Origin: Syntrophomonas sp. DTU018
Lineage (GTDB): Bacteria > Bacillota > Syntrophomonadia > Syntrophomonadales > Syntrophomonadaceae
DNA: 63,611 nucleotides
Direction of reading: 5' to 3'
NCBI GenBank assembly: GCA_001513155.1
Contig: LFSR01000007.1
Coordinates: forward strand, 1-63,611
Shown: piece by piece, positions 52,477 to 61,664 of the stretch
How the letters are laid out: each line of letters begins with the position of its first letter
Numbering within the stretch: position 1 is the first letter of the stretch
Translations under genes and position numbers: made by a program
The notes under the pieces: model-generated
The model's input: only the letters and a program-made list of their open reading frames with translations
Database searches by the model: none
What the model was told of the DNA's origin: nothing

Positions 52477-55023
52477 CTATTTTATTTTTAATAGCTGGCA
52501 GGCTTTTTCATAATCACTGCTGGCCACCATAATTACTGGACCGGTGCAGCCCATGCCTGTACTGGCATATATGCCTGCTTTCCATAGTACCTTTATAGCA
52601 TCATCCAATTCTAAAATGTCAATACCGTGGATTTCGCAATCAACGGTTTTGGCCGGCGGGCAGACTATTTCCGACTCCAGATTGCTGGTATCTTCTTCAC
52701 GGCTGACAATCCAGCCACATTGTTTAGCCCTTTCAATCTCCCTTTTTACGTGTTCTTGCCATTTGTTTCTGACTAGATTGGCACAATAATTTATTGCCGA
52801 GCTAATTACTGGTGCGCCTGAAGCCCGGGAAATGATGCAGATGAGCCGGTTAAAATCTTCGCCAATTCCAGGTCCGTAACCGTAGCCAACTGTCTCATAG
52901 AAGCCTCCACTGTTAAAAGCACTAAAGAACTTCATAAGGACATTACCAGTCAGGGAATCAGTAACACATATATCAACGCTGCCAGTGATCAAATCATTAC
53001 CTCTTAACACTGGTCCACCATCTTTTCGAAGTGAGCTCCCCCACGTAAATTGATAACCTGCTGATTGCATCTGCTTCAGATGCCTTTCTACCTGTCGAGC
53101 TCCTTCTACATTTAAAATCCCTACAGTGGGATTGGTTTTACCTTCAGCCCGAGCTACAGCAATACCAAATACAGCATTTTTTACCATGGCTTGTACCCGG
53201 TCAGTATCTGCTGTACCAGTGGTAGAAGCAATATACATTTCTTTACCCTGAGCAGGGGTTATAACTTTACCTATGGTGGTGACACCAATCGGAAACGGAT
53301 AATGCATGGTCACCAGCCCATCAATTGTACCGTTCTGTAATAATTGCTCACTGGTTTGCCTGATAGCTTCTTCATTATCGGCAGCATAAACAGTAAATTC
53401 TTCGCTGTTACATTGACCAATTATGACTACGTTCAAGTCCCTATTAGCTTGAACCGCCTGCCTGGCTCCTGAGAGCATGTCCTCGAAACCAATTTCACCG
53501 CCACCGATGGTCAAACCGATGGTTATACCCTTCTTTTCCTCTTTCACATCCTGTTGAGCTACTGTAACCGTGTCTTTCAGCTCACCTGGGTTTTTCTCAA
53601 TTACGATACTCAAGCCATCAAATAAGTCGGTCATACGTCCTAAGAATAGACTGCCTTTGCCAATAATCATAGCCCGTTGAATTTTATTGGCCCTAATGCT
53701 GTCTACAATATGACCTATTGCCGGTATGCCAGAGGGAATGTGTCCCTGTGTTGGAGCAAAACCAAGCATCCCATGTTTTTGGCAGAAATCCAGGAGCTGA
53801 TTCTTTTCTATTTCTCCCCGTTTAACCGCCATTGCACCTATCATTTTGTAATTGGCCAGAGGCACATCACCGGCACCAGCTGGTATGGTGATTTCAGGGT
53901 TCTGCAGTTCTGGGGCATACATGTCTATATCGGTAATCCGTAAATTGTTCTTAATCAGCGGATCTACCACAATGGCTTGAATGACGGCTTGCGGAGAAGA
54001 GCCAGAAGCAATTTTATGTTTGCCGATAATACCAGTCCTTAAAACCGGGCTGACACCATCATTTCTACTGATAAGTACTGCAAAGCTGCCCAGCATGTCT
54101 TCTAAAACCGGACAACCCTTGGCGATATGATCTTTGCTATTCATGCCAAGTTTTGCTGATGAACCGCCACCTACCAAAACTACGTTATTAAATATGCCTG
54201 ATTGCACCAGCGAAGCAGCATTTACCAACCCATGGACAGGGCCGGCACAAAAGCCCCGCATATCAACTCCCGTGGCATTTGCCAATCCAACAGCCTCTCC
54301 TATGGCTTTAGCTAAATTGCCGCCTCCCCGTTGGTTCATGTCTCCAATAGCTTCTTCGGATGTTTCGATTATATAGTCGATGTCAGTTGGGTTAACTTTA
54401 TAGATTGCCAGCAGATTCTTTAAGGCTAAAACTGCTGAGGCTTTACTGATCAAATTCTCCATTACCACGTGGGCTTTCAAATTCTGATCATATTCGTGAG
54501 CTTCCCGCACACAGCCGACCAGCTTACCCTGTTGATAGAGTCCCTCTGCATGACCGGACTCCACTAACTTTTTAATATCATCCAGAACGGCTCCATGCTC
54601 CAATATTGCCAATTCGCCAGCAGAAAAGATAGCTTGGCCTTCTAGTTTCTTCTTCTGCTCCAATGAGAATTGCTCTTCCAGTTCCACCAGATTAAAGCGG
54701 TCTACTAATTTCATCAAAACATAAAGCTCATCCTGATCCACAATTTGACCATATTTACCCTGGGAACTAGAGGTAATCTCCTGTTTAAACCAGGGCTGGG
54801 GCAATGCCCGTAATTGTTCGGGGCTCAAGTTGCCAATATATACTTGATTCGGTGGATACTTTACTGCGTCGGCATAAGAACGCAAATATTGCGGCAAAGT
54901 TTTCAGAAACTGCGAATCTGGATTGGTTATTCTTTCCATAGAAGGTGTGGTACCTTGCCAGTACAATATATCGGGAGCATGTACCAACACATAAGATGCA
55001 GCTTTTATTACCGGAAATTCCAT
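52477..55023 (-). CDS. grdCD: Glycine reductase protein C, GrdC-GrdD fusion
   Basis: Protein C takes the Se-carboxymethyl/acyl group from selenoprotein A and forms acetyl phosphate. Here its two chains are one 848-aa polypeptide. Residues 1 to about 480 match GrdC (beta-ketoacyl-synthase-III-like, with RGFCAGPVHGLVNAAS, C259). A charged linker (about 480-499) leads to a GrdD-like half starting GITIGLTIGGGEIGFEDM and ending ASTGMGCTGPVIMV, where the late Cys matches the acetyl-carrying residue of GrdD. No stop or start codon separates them. It is last in the operon. Confidence 0.93.
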   Translation of the reverse strand: MEFPVIKAASYVLVHAPDILYWQGTTPSMERITNPDSQFLKTLPQYLRSYADAVKYPPNQVYIGNLSPEQLRALPQPWFKQEITSSSQGKYGQIVDQDELYVLMKLVDRFNLVELEEQFSLEQKKKLEGQAIFSAGELAILEHGAVLDDIKKLVESGHAEGLYQQGKLVGCVREAHEYDQNLKAHVVMENLISKASAVLALKNLLAIYKVNPTDIDYIIETSEEAIGDMNQRGGGNLAKAIGEAVGLANATGVDMRGFCAGPVHGLVNAASLVQSGIFNNVVLVGGGSSAKLGMNSKDHIAKGCPVLEDMLGSFAVLISRNDGVSPVLRTGIIGKHKIASGSSPQAVIQAIVVDPLIKNNLRITDIDMYAPELQNPEITIPAGAGDVPLANYKMIGAMAVKRGEIEKNQLLDFCQKHGMLGFAPTQGHIPSGIPAIGHIVDSIRANKIQRAMIIGKGSLFLGRMTDLFDGLSIVIEKNPGELKDTVTVAQQDVKEEKKGITIGLTIGGGEIGFEDMLSGARQAVQANRDLNVVIIGQCNSEEFTVYAADNEEAIRQTSEQLLQNGTIDGLVTMHYPFPIGVTTIGKVITPAQGKEMYIASTTGTADTDRVQAMVKNAVFGIAVARAEGKTNPTVGILNVEGARQVERHLKQMQSAGYQFTWGSSLRKDGGPVLRGNDLITGSVDICVTDSLTGNVLMKFFSAFNSGGFYETVGYGYGPGIGEDFNRLICIISRASGAPVISSAINYCANLVRNKWQEHVKREIERAKQCGWIVSREEDTSNLESEIVCPPAKTVDCEIHGIDILELDDAIKVLWKAGIYASTGMGCTGPVIMVASSDYEKACQLLKIK

Positions 55024-55067
55024 CAGAATTCGCGGCCTCCTCTCCCAAATAAGGTAAAAAGCTTAAT

Positions 55068-56375
55068 TCAGAACAAAGTCTGCTCCGTTATCTCCGTAGT
55101 AAGTGCTTTTAGGGCTCTTTCCACTAAACTCCTGCGCAGTGCTCTTTCTTCTTTAATGTCCAAGCTTGGATTTCCTAGCGGGTGAGGTATAGCCACTGCC
55201 GGAACGATGCGATTTGCTCCTACCGTTAAAGATATAGGAACAATAGTACAAATATGAACCACGGGCACATTTACCGTTTCTTCCAATTCTTTCACCATTG
55301 TTGCACCGCAACGAGTACAAGTCCCTCAGGTAGAGGTAAGTATTATTCCGTCAATGTTTTCTTTGGCTAACTCCAGGCCAATAGCATGGGCATATTTTTG
55401 TGCATTGGCTACAGAAGTGCCATTACCTACCGTTGCATAGTAAATGTTGTGAAGGCTGCCAATGATCCCTTCTTTCTCCAGCTGGCGCATAACATCAACA
55501 GGTAATACCCTATCAGGATCCTGATTGGCATAAACTGGATCATAGCCCCCATGGGCAGTCTGGAAAGTTTCCGGAGTCAGATCCTCAATTCCCGTTATAT
55601 CATAGCGTCCAAAGTGGGTGGCACTGGAAGCCTCAATACGGTCAGGATTACCTTTAGGAACAATTCCACCAGAAGTAACCAGGGCAATTTTAGCATGTTT
55701 GAGATCTTTTATGGGCGGACGAGGTGTTACCCGGCTGAAACTGGGCATAGGATATTCGGTCTGGTAAGGTTCTCCCTTTAGCTTCTTTATTAACATTTCT
55801 ACGGCACGGGCGGATCCCCGTTCCTTATGCACGATGTTTACCCTTATTCCTTTTTCGAGATAACCTTCTTCCTCGGGAGTTCCCAATTCCTCTCCCCGTG
55901 CTAATTTCAGAGCCAATTTACTCATCGCAGAAATAGCTTCCCGCATTTTAGCCGCAGAATTTCCGGTTTTGACTATATATACTTGTTTGCGGTAAAGATC
56001 AGCACCTGGATTTTCTTCATACATACCTGTTATGACAGGAATAGAAAATCTTTCCGCTACAGCCGCGCATACAGCACCACATGCCATACCATATCTGCCG
56101 GCATTAAAAGCAGGTCCGGCAATTAAAATCTGTGGCTTGTACCCAGATATCAGATCCAAAATTTCCTGGGTAGCTTTCTCAATATTCTCATTGAAGTAAG
56201 TATCACCGCATATTATAGTACCCACTATTTCAATCTCGGAGCCAAAAGCTTTTTGCAAAGCGGTACCTGGTCCTACCGGTCCATCCTGCTTAAAGGGTTT
56301 GATATCAGCTTTTTCTTCTCCGCCAATTTGCCCGAAGAATTGATTTATATAATGAACAGCTTTCACCGTTGCCAT
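55068..56375 (-). CDS. grdB: Glycine reductase component B selenoprotein (Sec350)
   Basis: GrdB is the substrate-specific large subunit that, with pyruvoyl-containing GrdE products, binds glycine as a Schiff base. The frame contains one TGA at 55326-55328. Read as Sec it gives ILTST-U-GTCTRCGATM, the GrdB active site with UxxCxxC, at residue 350. The 435-aa total is the usual length. The ATG at 56375 is chosen because GGGGAG lies 8 bases upstream; the frame is open nine codons further. A hairpin follows the UGA. Confidence 0.95.
55300..55312 (-). promoter_or_regulatory. SECIS hairpin of grdB (core)
   Basis: GTTGC-GGT-GCAAC forms a perfect stem 13 bases downstream of the UGA; TGT and ACA can extend it across an internal loop. 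The short core makes this less certain than the hdrA and floxD hairpins. Confidence 0.55.
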
Positions 56376-56394
56376 AATAACTGCTCCCCTTTCA

Positions 56395-56871
56395 TTAATC
56401 ATCCATCAGCTCGTCTCTGATATTACGCATTTCGGCAATTATTGCATCGACGTCTAAAACCATTTCCATCATGCTGATTTGATCTTCATAAATCTCGGGA
56501 TCGATTATATCTTTTAACTCAAATATGTGATATACTGATAGTTTTAAGGCAATATTTGTCAGTGGTCCAGCATAAGTAGGATCTCCAGCGATAACCGTTT
56601 CTGCGGTTAGTCCAGCTGATTCTGCCTCCGCTCCGCCTAATACTACTACCACATTTTCTCTCCCATATTTTTCCGCTATCTCTTTAATACGGGCTTGATT
56701 GGCCATGTCCATGGCCCCAGCTGCAGTTCAAACGAAACATTCTGTACTGGTAAACACTATTTCTCCACCAATGGTTTTCATACACTCAGCTATAGCTGGT
56801 CCAGGAATTCCATCACGGTCTCCTAACACACAAATCTTTTTATCAGCAAAAAAGCTTTTATCAATAGTCAT
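56395..56871 (-). CDS. grdA: Glycine reductase selenoprotein A (Sec48)
   Basis: The small acidic carrier that receives the carboxymethyl group on selenium and hands it to protein C. The frame contains one TGA at 56728-56730; read as Sec it gives TECFV-U-TAAGAMD, the invariant CxxU active site. The full protein is 158 aa, as in the family, starting [21 protein letters not shown] with AGGAGG upstream. Calling only the part after the UGA as a gene would miss the active site. It is 20 bp upstream of grdB. Confidence 0.97.
56701..56716 (-). promoter_or_regulatory. SECIS hairpin of grdA
   Basis: GGCCAT-GGAC-ATGGCC forms a perfect 6-bp stem 11 bases after the UGA, in the expected window. Confidence 0.65.
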
Positions 56872-56908
56872 TTTTATTCATCCTCCTTGTTTTACTAAAA
56901 TTTATTAA

Positions 56909-58192
56909 TTACTTTCCAATCGCACCCATACGGTTAAAGCCTAGTTCATTGGTAGCACCAATAATAGATTGTATCTCCACTTCCACTGAACCATCCTCTT
57001 TTTTCGAGTTGGCAAATCCACCGGCAATAACATTAGCTGCCTCATCAAAGCCGATGACCTTGTCCATCGGCGGCAAGACAATCAGCTGATTAGCATTTCC
57101 TACGCTGACTACTGCGTCAGCCAGTTTGTCTGCATCGGCCAGTGATTGTGAAGCCCCGTCTCTTCCAGCATATTCGTCGGTTATAAGGACAGTTTTGATC
57201 CCCAAATTCTCGATTTTTTTGCAGTTCATGATTAAATCGGTATCAGGGTTGCCAAACCCTTCTTCGTTGATAATTACCCCGTCTACTCCCAGATACTGAA
57301 CCAATTTGGCACAAAAATCCGAACTGCGCACTTTATCAGCTAAAGTAACGTTTTCATTGGTTATAACTACCCCGATAAAGTTGAGGTCTTTACCGTGATG
57401 CTCATAGAGATCATGAATTATAGGATTATTTAAATGGTGGTAGGTTGTATTTTTGTCACAGGCAGAAACACAGTTGCCGCTTACAATTGCTCCATCCATG
57501 ACCTCTGTGGGGAACATAAAGGTAGGCAATATCTTTTTGGCATCTACCCCATAAACATAGGTATCATGCAATAATCCCTGGGATTGCAGCATATACACAT
57601 AAGCAACCTTGGGTAAATCCGGATACTCGTCAAACTGCTGGGGAATGGGCTTGGTTTCATAGGTTATTATTTCATCGGGAACTACATCTCGGGCCGCTTC
57701 AGCTACATAACGGGTGGCCTTAAGGCCGGCCAGGCGGACAGCCTCCTCATGTTCATGCTGGTTTATATCTCCAGCCTTTTCACAATCAATCACCAAATTA
57801 ATTGTCTGGGAAAAAGGTGTGTACTCTGCTCCCGGGCCGGTCATATCTATGATGCCCTCCTGAAAGCCTACAATATGTCCCACGGTAATAACCGCCATAC
57901 CTTTTAATACATGGGTACGTCCCTGGCCGACTATGGTGGAGGCGCCAAGAATTCCCGGGAATACATTCCCAGGACCTTCTACCTTGACCCGCGGTTCCAG
58001 GACATCTTTAACCGGACATAAGCGGACTGATTCACCCGGCCTGACAATATGGATATCGCGGTAGTGCAGACGCTTATCAGCTATAGCATCTAACAGCTCA
58101 GCTTTATTTATATAAACGATGTTGTCCTTAACTTCAGTACGTTCGCCAAATCTGACATCTTTGACAAATATATTGCCTATTTCCAGCTTCAC
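56909..58192 (-). CDS. grdE: Glycine reductase component B, GrdE proprotein
   Basis: GrdE is cleaved into two subunits of component B; the new N-terminus becomes a pyruvoyl group that binds glycine. The cleavage site is VSGN-CVSACDKNTT, between N240 and C241. The 427-aa length and start MKLEIGNIFVKDVRFG fit the family. It follows trxA by 15 bp and precedes grdA by 37 bp. The order trxB-trxA-grdE-A-B-C/D is the common clostridial one. Confidence 0.96.
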   Translation of the reverse strand: MKLEIGNIFVKDVRFGERTEVKDNIVYINKAELLDAIADKRLHYRDIHIVRPGESVRLCPVKDVLEPRVKVEGPGNVFPGILGASTIVGQGRTHVLKGMAVITVGHIVGFQEGIIDMTGPGAEYTPFSQTINLVIDCEKAGDINQHEHEEAVRLAGLKATRYVAEAARDVVPDEIITYETKPIPQQFDEYPDLPKVAYVYMLQSQGLLHDTYVYGVDAKKILPTFMFPTEVMDGAIVSGNCVSACDKNTTYHHLNNPIIHDLYEHHGKDLNFIGVVITNENVTLADKVRSSDFCAKLVQYLGVDGVIINEEGFGNPDTDLIMNCKKIENLGIKTVLITDEYAGRDGASQSLADADKLADAVVSVGNANQLIVLPPMDKVIGFDEAANVIAGGFANSKKEDGSVEVEIQSIIGATNELGFNRMGAIGK

Positions 58193-58207
58193 AGTAATAC
58201 CTCCCGT

Positions 58208-58531
58208 CTATTTCTCAAGGTATTGTTGTATCTTAGATTCGATATCTTCAATAGTAATATCCTGACCTGATAGCTCATCAATCTTTTCCCCGTTCCTGAA
58301 AAATAGTATGGCCGGTAGTCCTAAGACTTTATAGCTGATGGCTAACCGACGATTCCCCGACACGTTAACAGAGCAAAATTTCATCTTATCTTTGTACTTT
58401 TCAGCTAGTTTTTCTATGTCGGGCATCAGTTCCAAACAGTGTTCACATTTGGGTCCCCACCAGTCAACCATAACTACTTGATCAGACTCCAACACTTCTT
58501 GGGCAAAATTCTCTTTGGTGACCTCCAACAT
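58208..58531 (-). CDS. trxA: Thioredoxin of the glycine reductase system (CEHC motif)
   Basis: A 107-aa thioredoxin that should reduce the oxidised selenoprotein A. The redox motif reads WWGPKCEHC (C29-E-H-C32) in place of WCGPC. The conserved cis-proline is in VLGLPAILFF. Non-standard active sites are known for thioredoxins of glycine-reducing clostridia, probably tuning redox potential and partner choice. It lies 15 bp after trxB in the same operon. Confidence 0.94.
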   Translation of the reverse strand: MLEVTKENFAQEVLESDQVVMVDWWGPKCEHCLELMPDIEKLAEKYKDKMKFCSVNVSGNRRLAISYKVLGLPAILFFRNGEKIDELSGQDITIEDIESKIQQYLEK

Positions 58532-58546
58532 AATTTACCCTCCTTT

Positions 58547-59761
58547 TTATTTAAGTATTTCCCTTAAGCAATCTTCACTGATTTCATTAATAGTGGCAGC
58601 TATTTCCCCACCTATAAAAACATGTATAAAGGGTAAATCTTCCTCTGAAATGTTATAACGGGCTTTTACCAGCTCGTTTCGGGTTGCATCAACCTTTACC
58701 AGGTTAAATTTTTCTGGATATTTCTTGACAAACTGATCAACCATGCCTGTCTTTTCAGTACCTTGCATATCAATGGGATTATAGTAGACCACTACAACTG
58801 GTTTGGGGGAATTTATGACTTCCTTCTCCCATAATTCTCGTTCTTGAATATATTTTTGAGCAGCTACAGCAGCAATACTGCCATCGGCCACGGCTGTAAC
58901 CACCTGGCGTAAATACTTGTCCCGCACATCACCAGCAGCATAGACTCCTTCAATATTAGTGCGCATTTTATCATCTGTTAAAATGTAGCCTTGAGGATTA
59001 AGCTCTAAAATGCCTCTAACCAAATCGGTTTTTGGAACCGTTCCAACGTAAATAAAAACTCCATCAACGGCAAGATCACTTTCTTCCCCGGTTTTTATAT
59101 TTTTTACAGTAATTGAATCTACTATCTCATCACCGTTAATAGTTTTTACTGTGCTGTTCCAGACCCATTTGATTTTTTCCGATTTGAAAGCACGTTCTGC
59201 CGATACTGGGTTGGCATCCACATGTCCCTCATCATGAATGACTATCATTGTTACTGAGTTAGCAAATCTTGTCAGGTATTCTGCTTCTTCCACTGCTGCA
59301 TCTCCGCTACCTACTACTGCCACATCTAATTCTTCAAAAAGATCAGCGTCACAGGTAGCACAGTAACTAACCCCCTTGCCTCGTAGTTTACCTTCACCAG
59401 GAACATTTAGCAGGCGAGGTTCAGCCCCCAGGGCGATGATTACCGCTTTTGCGTAATACTCACCCTTCTTGCCGCTGATGATCTTTATATTTCCATCTAG
59501 CTTTAATCCAATTACTGTATCCTTAATAAATTCCACACCAAATGCTTTAGCATGTTCAGCCATGGCCTGTGTAAGTTCCGGACCAGTAGTTCCCGGTCCA
59601 AATCCAGGATAATTAATCAGCTCTCCAGTGGTAGCTGCCTGTCCACCAGGCCTGCCCTTTTCAATGATGGCGGTCTTCAATTTGGCCCTGGCGCCATAAA
59701 TTCCTGCTGCCAGTCCGGCTGGACCTCCGCCAAGAACCAGTAAATCATAATTTTCAGCCAA
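58547..59761 (-). CDS. trxB: Thioredoxin reductase with an extra C-terminal thioredoxin-like domain
   Basis: NAD(P)H-dependent flavoenzyme that reduces the CEHC thioredoxin. Core motifs: VLGGGPAGLAAGIYGARA (FAD), the redox pair C134-A-T-C137, VAVVGSGDAAVEEAEYL (NAD(P)H) and VYAAGDVRDKYLRQV. The core ends near residue 310, the normal enzyme length. A further ~90 residues, from PKPVVVVYYNPIDMQG to the end, look like a thioredoxin fold lacking the CxxC (YNPID at its place). Translation starts at a TTG with GAGGTG upstream. First gene of the riboswitch-controlled grd operon. Confidence 0.93.
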   Translation of the reverse strand: MAENYDLLVLGGGPAGLAAGIYGARAKLKTAIIEKGRPGGQAATTGELINYPGFGPGTTGPELTQAMAEHAKAFGVEFIKDTVIGLKLDGNIKIISGKKGEYYAKAVIIALGAEPRLLNVPGEGKLRGKGVSYCATCDADLFEELDVAVVGSGDAAVEEAEYLTRFANSVTMIVIHDEGHVDANPVSAERAFKSEKIKWVWNSTVKTINGDEIVDSITVKNIKTGEESDLAVDGVFIYVGTVPKTDLVRGILELNPQGYILTDDKMRTNIEGVYAAGDVRDKYLRQVVTAVADGSIAAVAAQKYIQERELWEKEVINSPKPVVVVYYNPIDMQGTEKTGMVDQFVKKYPEKFNLVKVDATRNELVKARYNISEEDLPFIHVFIGGEIAATINEISEDCLREILK

Positions 59762-59787
59762 CGAGATTCACCACCTCATTACAGTCA

Positions 59788-59832
59788 TAATAAAACAAAC
59801 AGAGAACAAGTGATCCTTGTTCTCTGTTTGTT
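59788..59832 (-). terminator. Riboswitch-linked intrinsic terminator (grd leader)
   Basis: AACAAACAGAGAACAAG and its complement form a 17-bp perfect stem with loop GATCA on the minus strand, then TTTTATTA. It lies between the glycine aptamers and trxB and is the likely expression platform. Confidence 0.9.
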
Positions 59833-60003
59833 AACCTGAGAGTTTCGCTTGCGCTTGCCCCTTTGGTGTCATCCGACTCTCCAGAGACTGGTCCGAGCTC
59901 GATCCGTTAACCTGAGAGTTTCACATTTTCCAGCGGATCACTGGAAAAGTTTGCTCCTTCGGTGTGAGTATTATACTCAGCTCTCTCGAGCCCATCATCC
60001 CTC
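59833..60003 (-). promoter_or_regulatory. Tandem glycine riboswitch of the grd operon
   Basis: Two successive gcvT-motif aptamers on the minus strand. Each carries the conserved GGAGAGAGC-type start, the CACCGAAGGAGCAA or CACCAAAGGGGCAAGC core, and GAAACTCTCAGGTTAAC end. Two aptamers in a row followed by one terminator is the classical cooperative glycine switch. Glycine should permit transcription into trxB-grdCD. Confidence 0.95.
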
Positions 60004-60063
60004 TATTCGATTGTTACCCAGTAGTTGACTGGTGTACATAATCAGCATCTTAATAGAGTATTA

Positions 60064-61182
60064 CTAACTGCGTACCGGTAATACCATACTGTCATGTTCC
60101 CCAATAATCACCTGAATATAACCACTGAGTTCCTGATCTAACTGGCTGTCGCCAGTATCTACCAGTAGCGGAGCGGGCTGTAAATCTATCAGCTTTTCTT
60201 GGGCTGCTATAACAATTATATTCTCCTTTCCCACTTTTCTAATAATACGCGGACTTATCTGCTGATTACCACGCCCCAAGAAATGCCCCTGTCCGCCAAT
60301 AACCGTGACTATTATCTTGGCTCGTTTACCGTCAATCAATTCATATAATTGTTTTTCATTTACATCAGCAGCAACCAGCTGCTTATTTAACACTACATCA
60401 ACGCCCAGTAGAGTATTAGGAAGGTTAAGCTCTTCCATGATCACTCTAGTAGTTGTTCCCGGACCGATTATATATAGTACGTCATCCTCCATGGATTTAA
60501 CTATTCTTCTGCCTATTCCGCTCAGATCCGAACTGCTGGATCGGGACCCGGCTTTAGTATTTTGCATATAGCGCTTATTTTCGGGTATAAGCATATATCC
60601 ATAAAGGCTTGCCCGCACTGTTCCCTTACGGAAAGCTTCTTCGTCAATATCCATCACTTCAGCTTCTTTTAGGCTTGTAGACTTACCTTGCAGGTATAAC
60701 AAGGCAGCCTGTCCTGCACTGCGCGGGTTGACCGCATAAACACCAGAATGAATCTTTACTCCAGCTGGAATCCCTAATACTGGTATCCGCGTATCAACCA
60801 CTTCGTACACATCGCGGGCAGTACCATCACCTCCGGCAAAAAGAAGAAGATCAATATCCATTATTACCATCTGTTCTACTGCTTTTAAGGTATCCTCTCT
60901 ACTTGTATGACCGGATTTAATACTCCCAATTACCACGGGCTCATACCCTGCTTCCCGAGCTTCATATTCTCCCATCTCAGCAGGATAGGTTATTATTTGT
61001 AGGTCGTCATTAATTGGCAGCAAAATTTTAAGAGCTTCCACAGCCCGACGTGGTGATTCTGGCTCTATCCCTAATTCACGGGCTTTTTCAACAGTTTCAA
61101 TTCCATCACTGCCTTTTAATCCTGCCTTGCCACCCATTCCGGCAATTGGGTTTACTATAAACCCTAAGCCCTGATTATACAT
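60064..61182 (-). CDS. ATP-NAD kinase / AcoX-like protein
   Basis: A 372-aa member of the diacylglycerol/NAD-kinase-like fold. The N-terminal GLGFIVNPIAGMGGKAGLKGSDG and the nucleotide motif LLFAGGDGTARDVYEV are diagnostic, with GIPAGVKIHSGVYAVNP typical of the COG3199 group. Activity on NAD is likely but some members are of unknown function (AcoX). The present ATG at 61182 lies inside the end of the truncated gcvPB copy and lacks a ribosome site, suggesting the original start was lost in a deletion. Distal gene of the second riboswitch unit. Confidence 0.87.
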   Translation of the reverse strand: MYNQGLGFIVNPIAGMGGKAGLKGSDGIETVEKARELGIEPESPRRAVEALKILLPINDDLQIITYPAEMGEYEAREAGYEPVVIGSIKSGHTSREDTLKAVEQMVIMDIDLLLFAGGDGTARDVYEVVDTRIPVLGIPAGVKIHSGVYAVNPRSAGQAALLYLQGKSTSLKEAEVMDIDEEAFRKGTVRASLYGYMLIPENKRYMQNTKAGSRSSSSDLSGIGRRIVKSMEDDVLYIIGPGTTTRVIMEELNLPNTLLGVDVVLNKQLVAADVNEKQLYELIDGKRAKIIVTVIGGQGHFLGRGNQQISPRIIRKVGKENIIVIAAQEKLIDLQPAPLLVDTGDSQLDQELSGYIQVIIGEHDSMVLPVRS

Positions 61183-61664
61183 GCATTTGTATATATAGCT
61201 TGGGAGCCACCACCTGGCTGGAAGGAAAAATCATCCATCCCGGAAATTTCACAGAGGAATAATTTTAGTTTATAAATTATTTCTAATATACCTTGAACGG
61301 TTTCTTCGTCCTGATAAGGATGGAGCTGACGGAGCTTGGGTGAGTTACAGAAAACTTCATTAATCTTGGGGCTGTATTTCATAGTGCAGGTGCCTTCACT
61401 TATGTCGGGGGTTACATCAAATCCCATGGTCATTTGTGATAATCTTATGAAATGTCGAACCACCCGAGGCTGTGAAACCTCTGGCAATTCCGGCGGTGTT
61501 TGTCTTAACAGATGAGCTGGCAGCATACTAGCAAGATCTTCTGTTTCTTCTAATATTGGTTTTTCGCAGGCTGGTAAAAGAATTCCCCGTTCACCGGGTG
61601 TTCCTAATTGCATTATGAGGGGTTCGTCCCAGCGAGCTGCATGGTAGTCTATATTCTTTCTCAT
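61164..61664 (-). pseudogene. Truncated gcvPB paralogue
   Basis: 166 codons matching the first third of glycine dehydrogenase subunit 2 (compare intact GcvPB at 8473-9936: MGFDVTPDISEGTCTMKYSPKINE, RQLHPYQDEETVQG, ISGMDDFSFQPGGGSQAIYTNA). The match stops at IIRA, where a TAG falls inside the start of the NAD-kinase-like gene. The PLP lysine and the remaining ~320 residues are absent, so it cannot be active. An internal deletion joining gcvPB to the next gene best explains this; a conserved short form is the alternative. Confidence 0.8.

Noticed and set aside
55068-55330. Separate small gene after a shorter GrdB
   Set aside because: The TGA falls exactly at the GrdB active-site selenocysteine; the downstream part is the C-terminus of GrdB.
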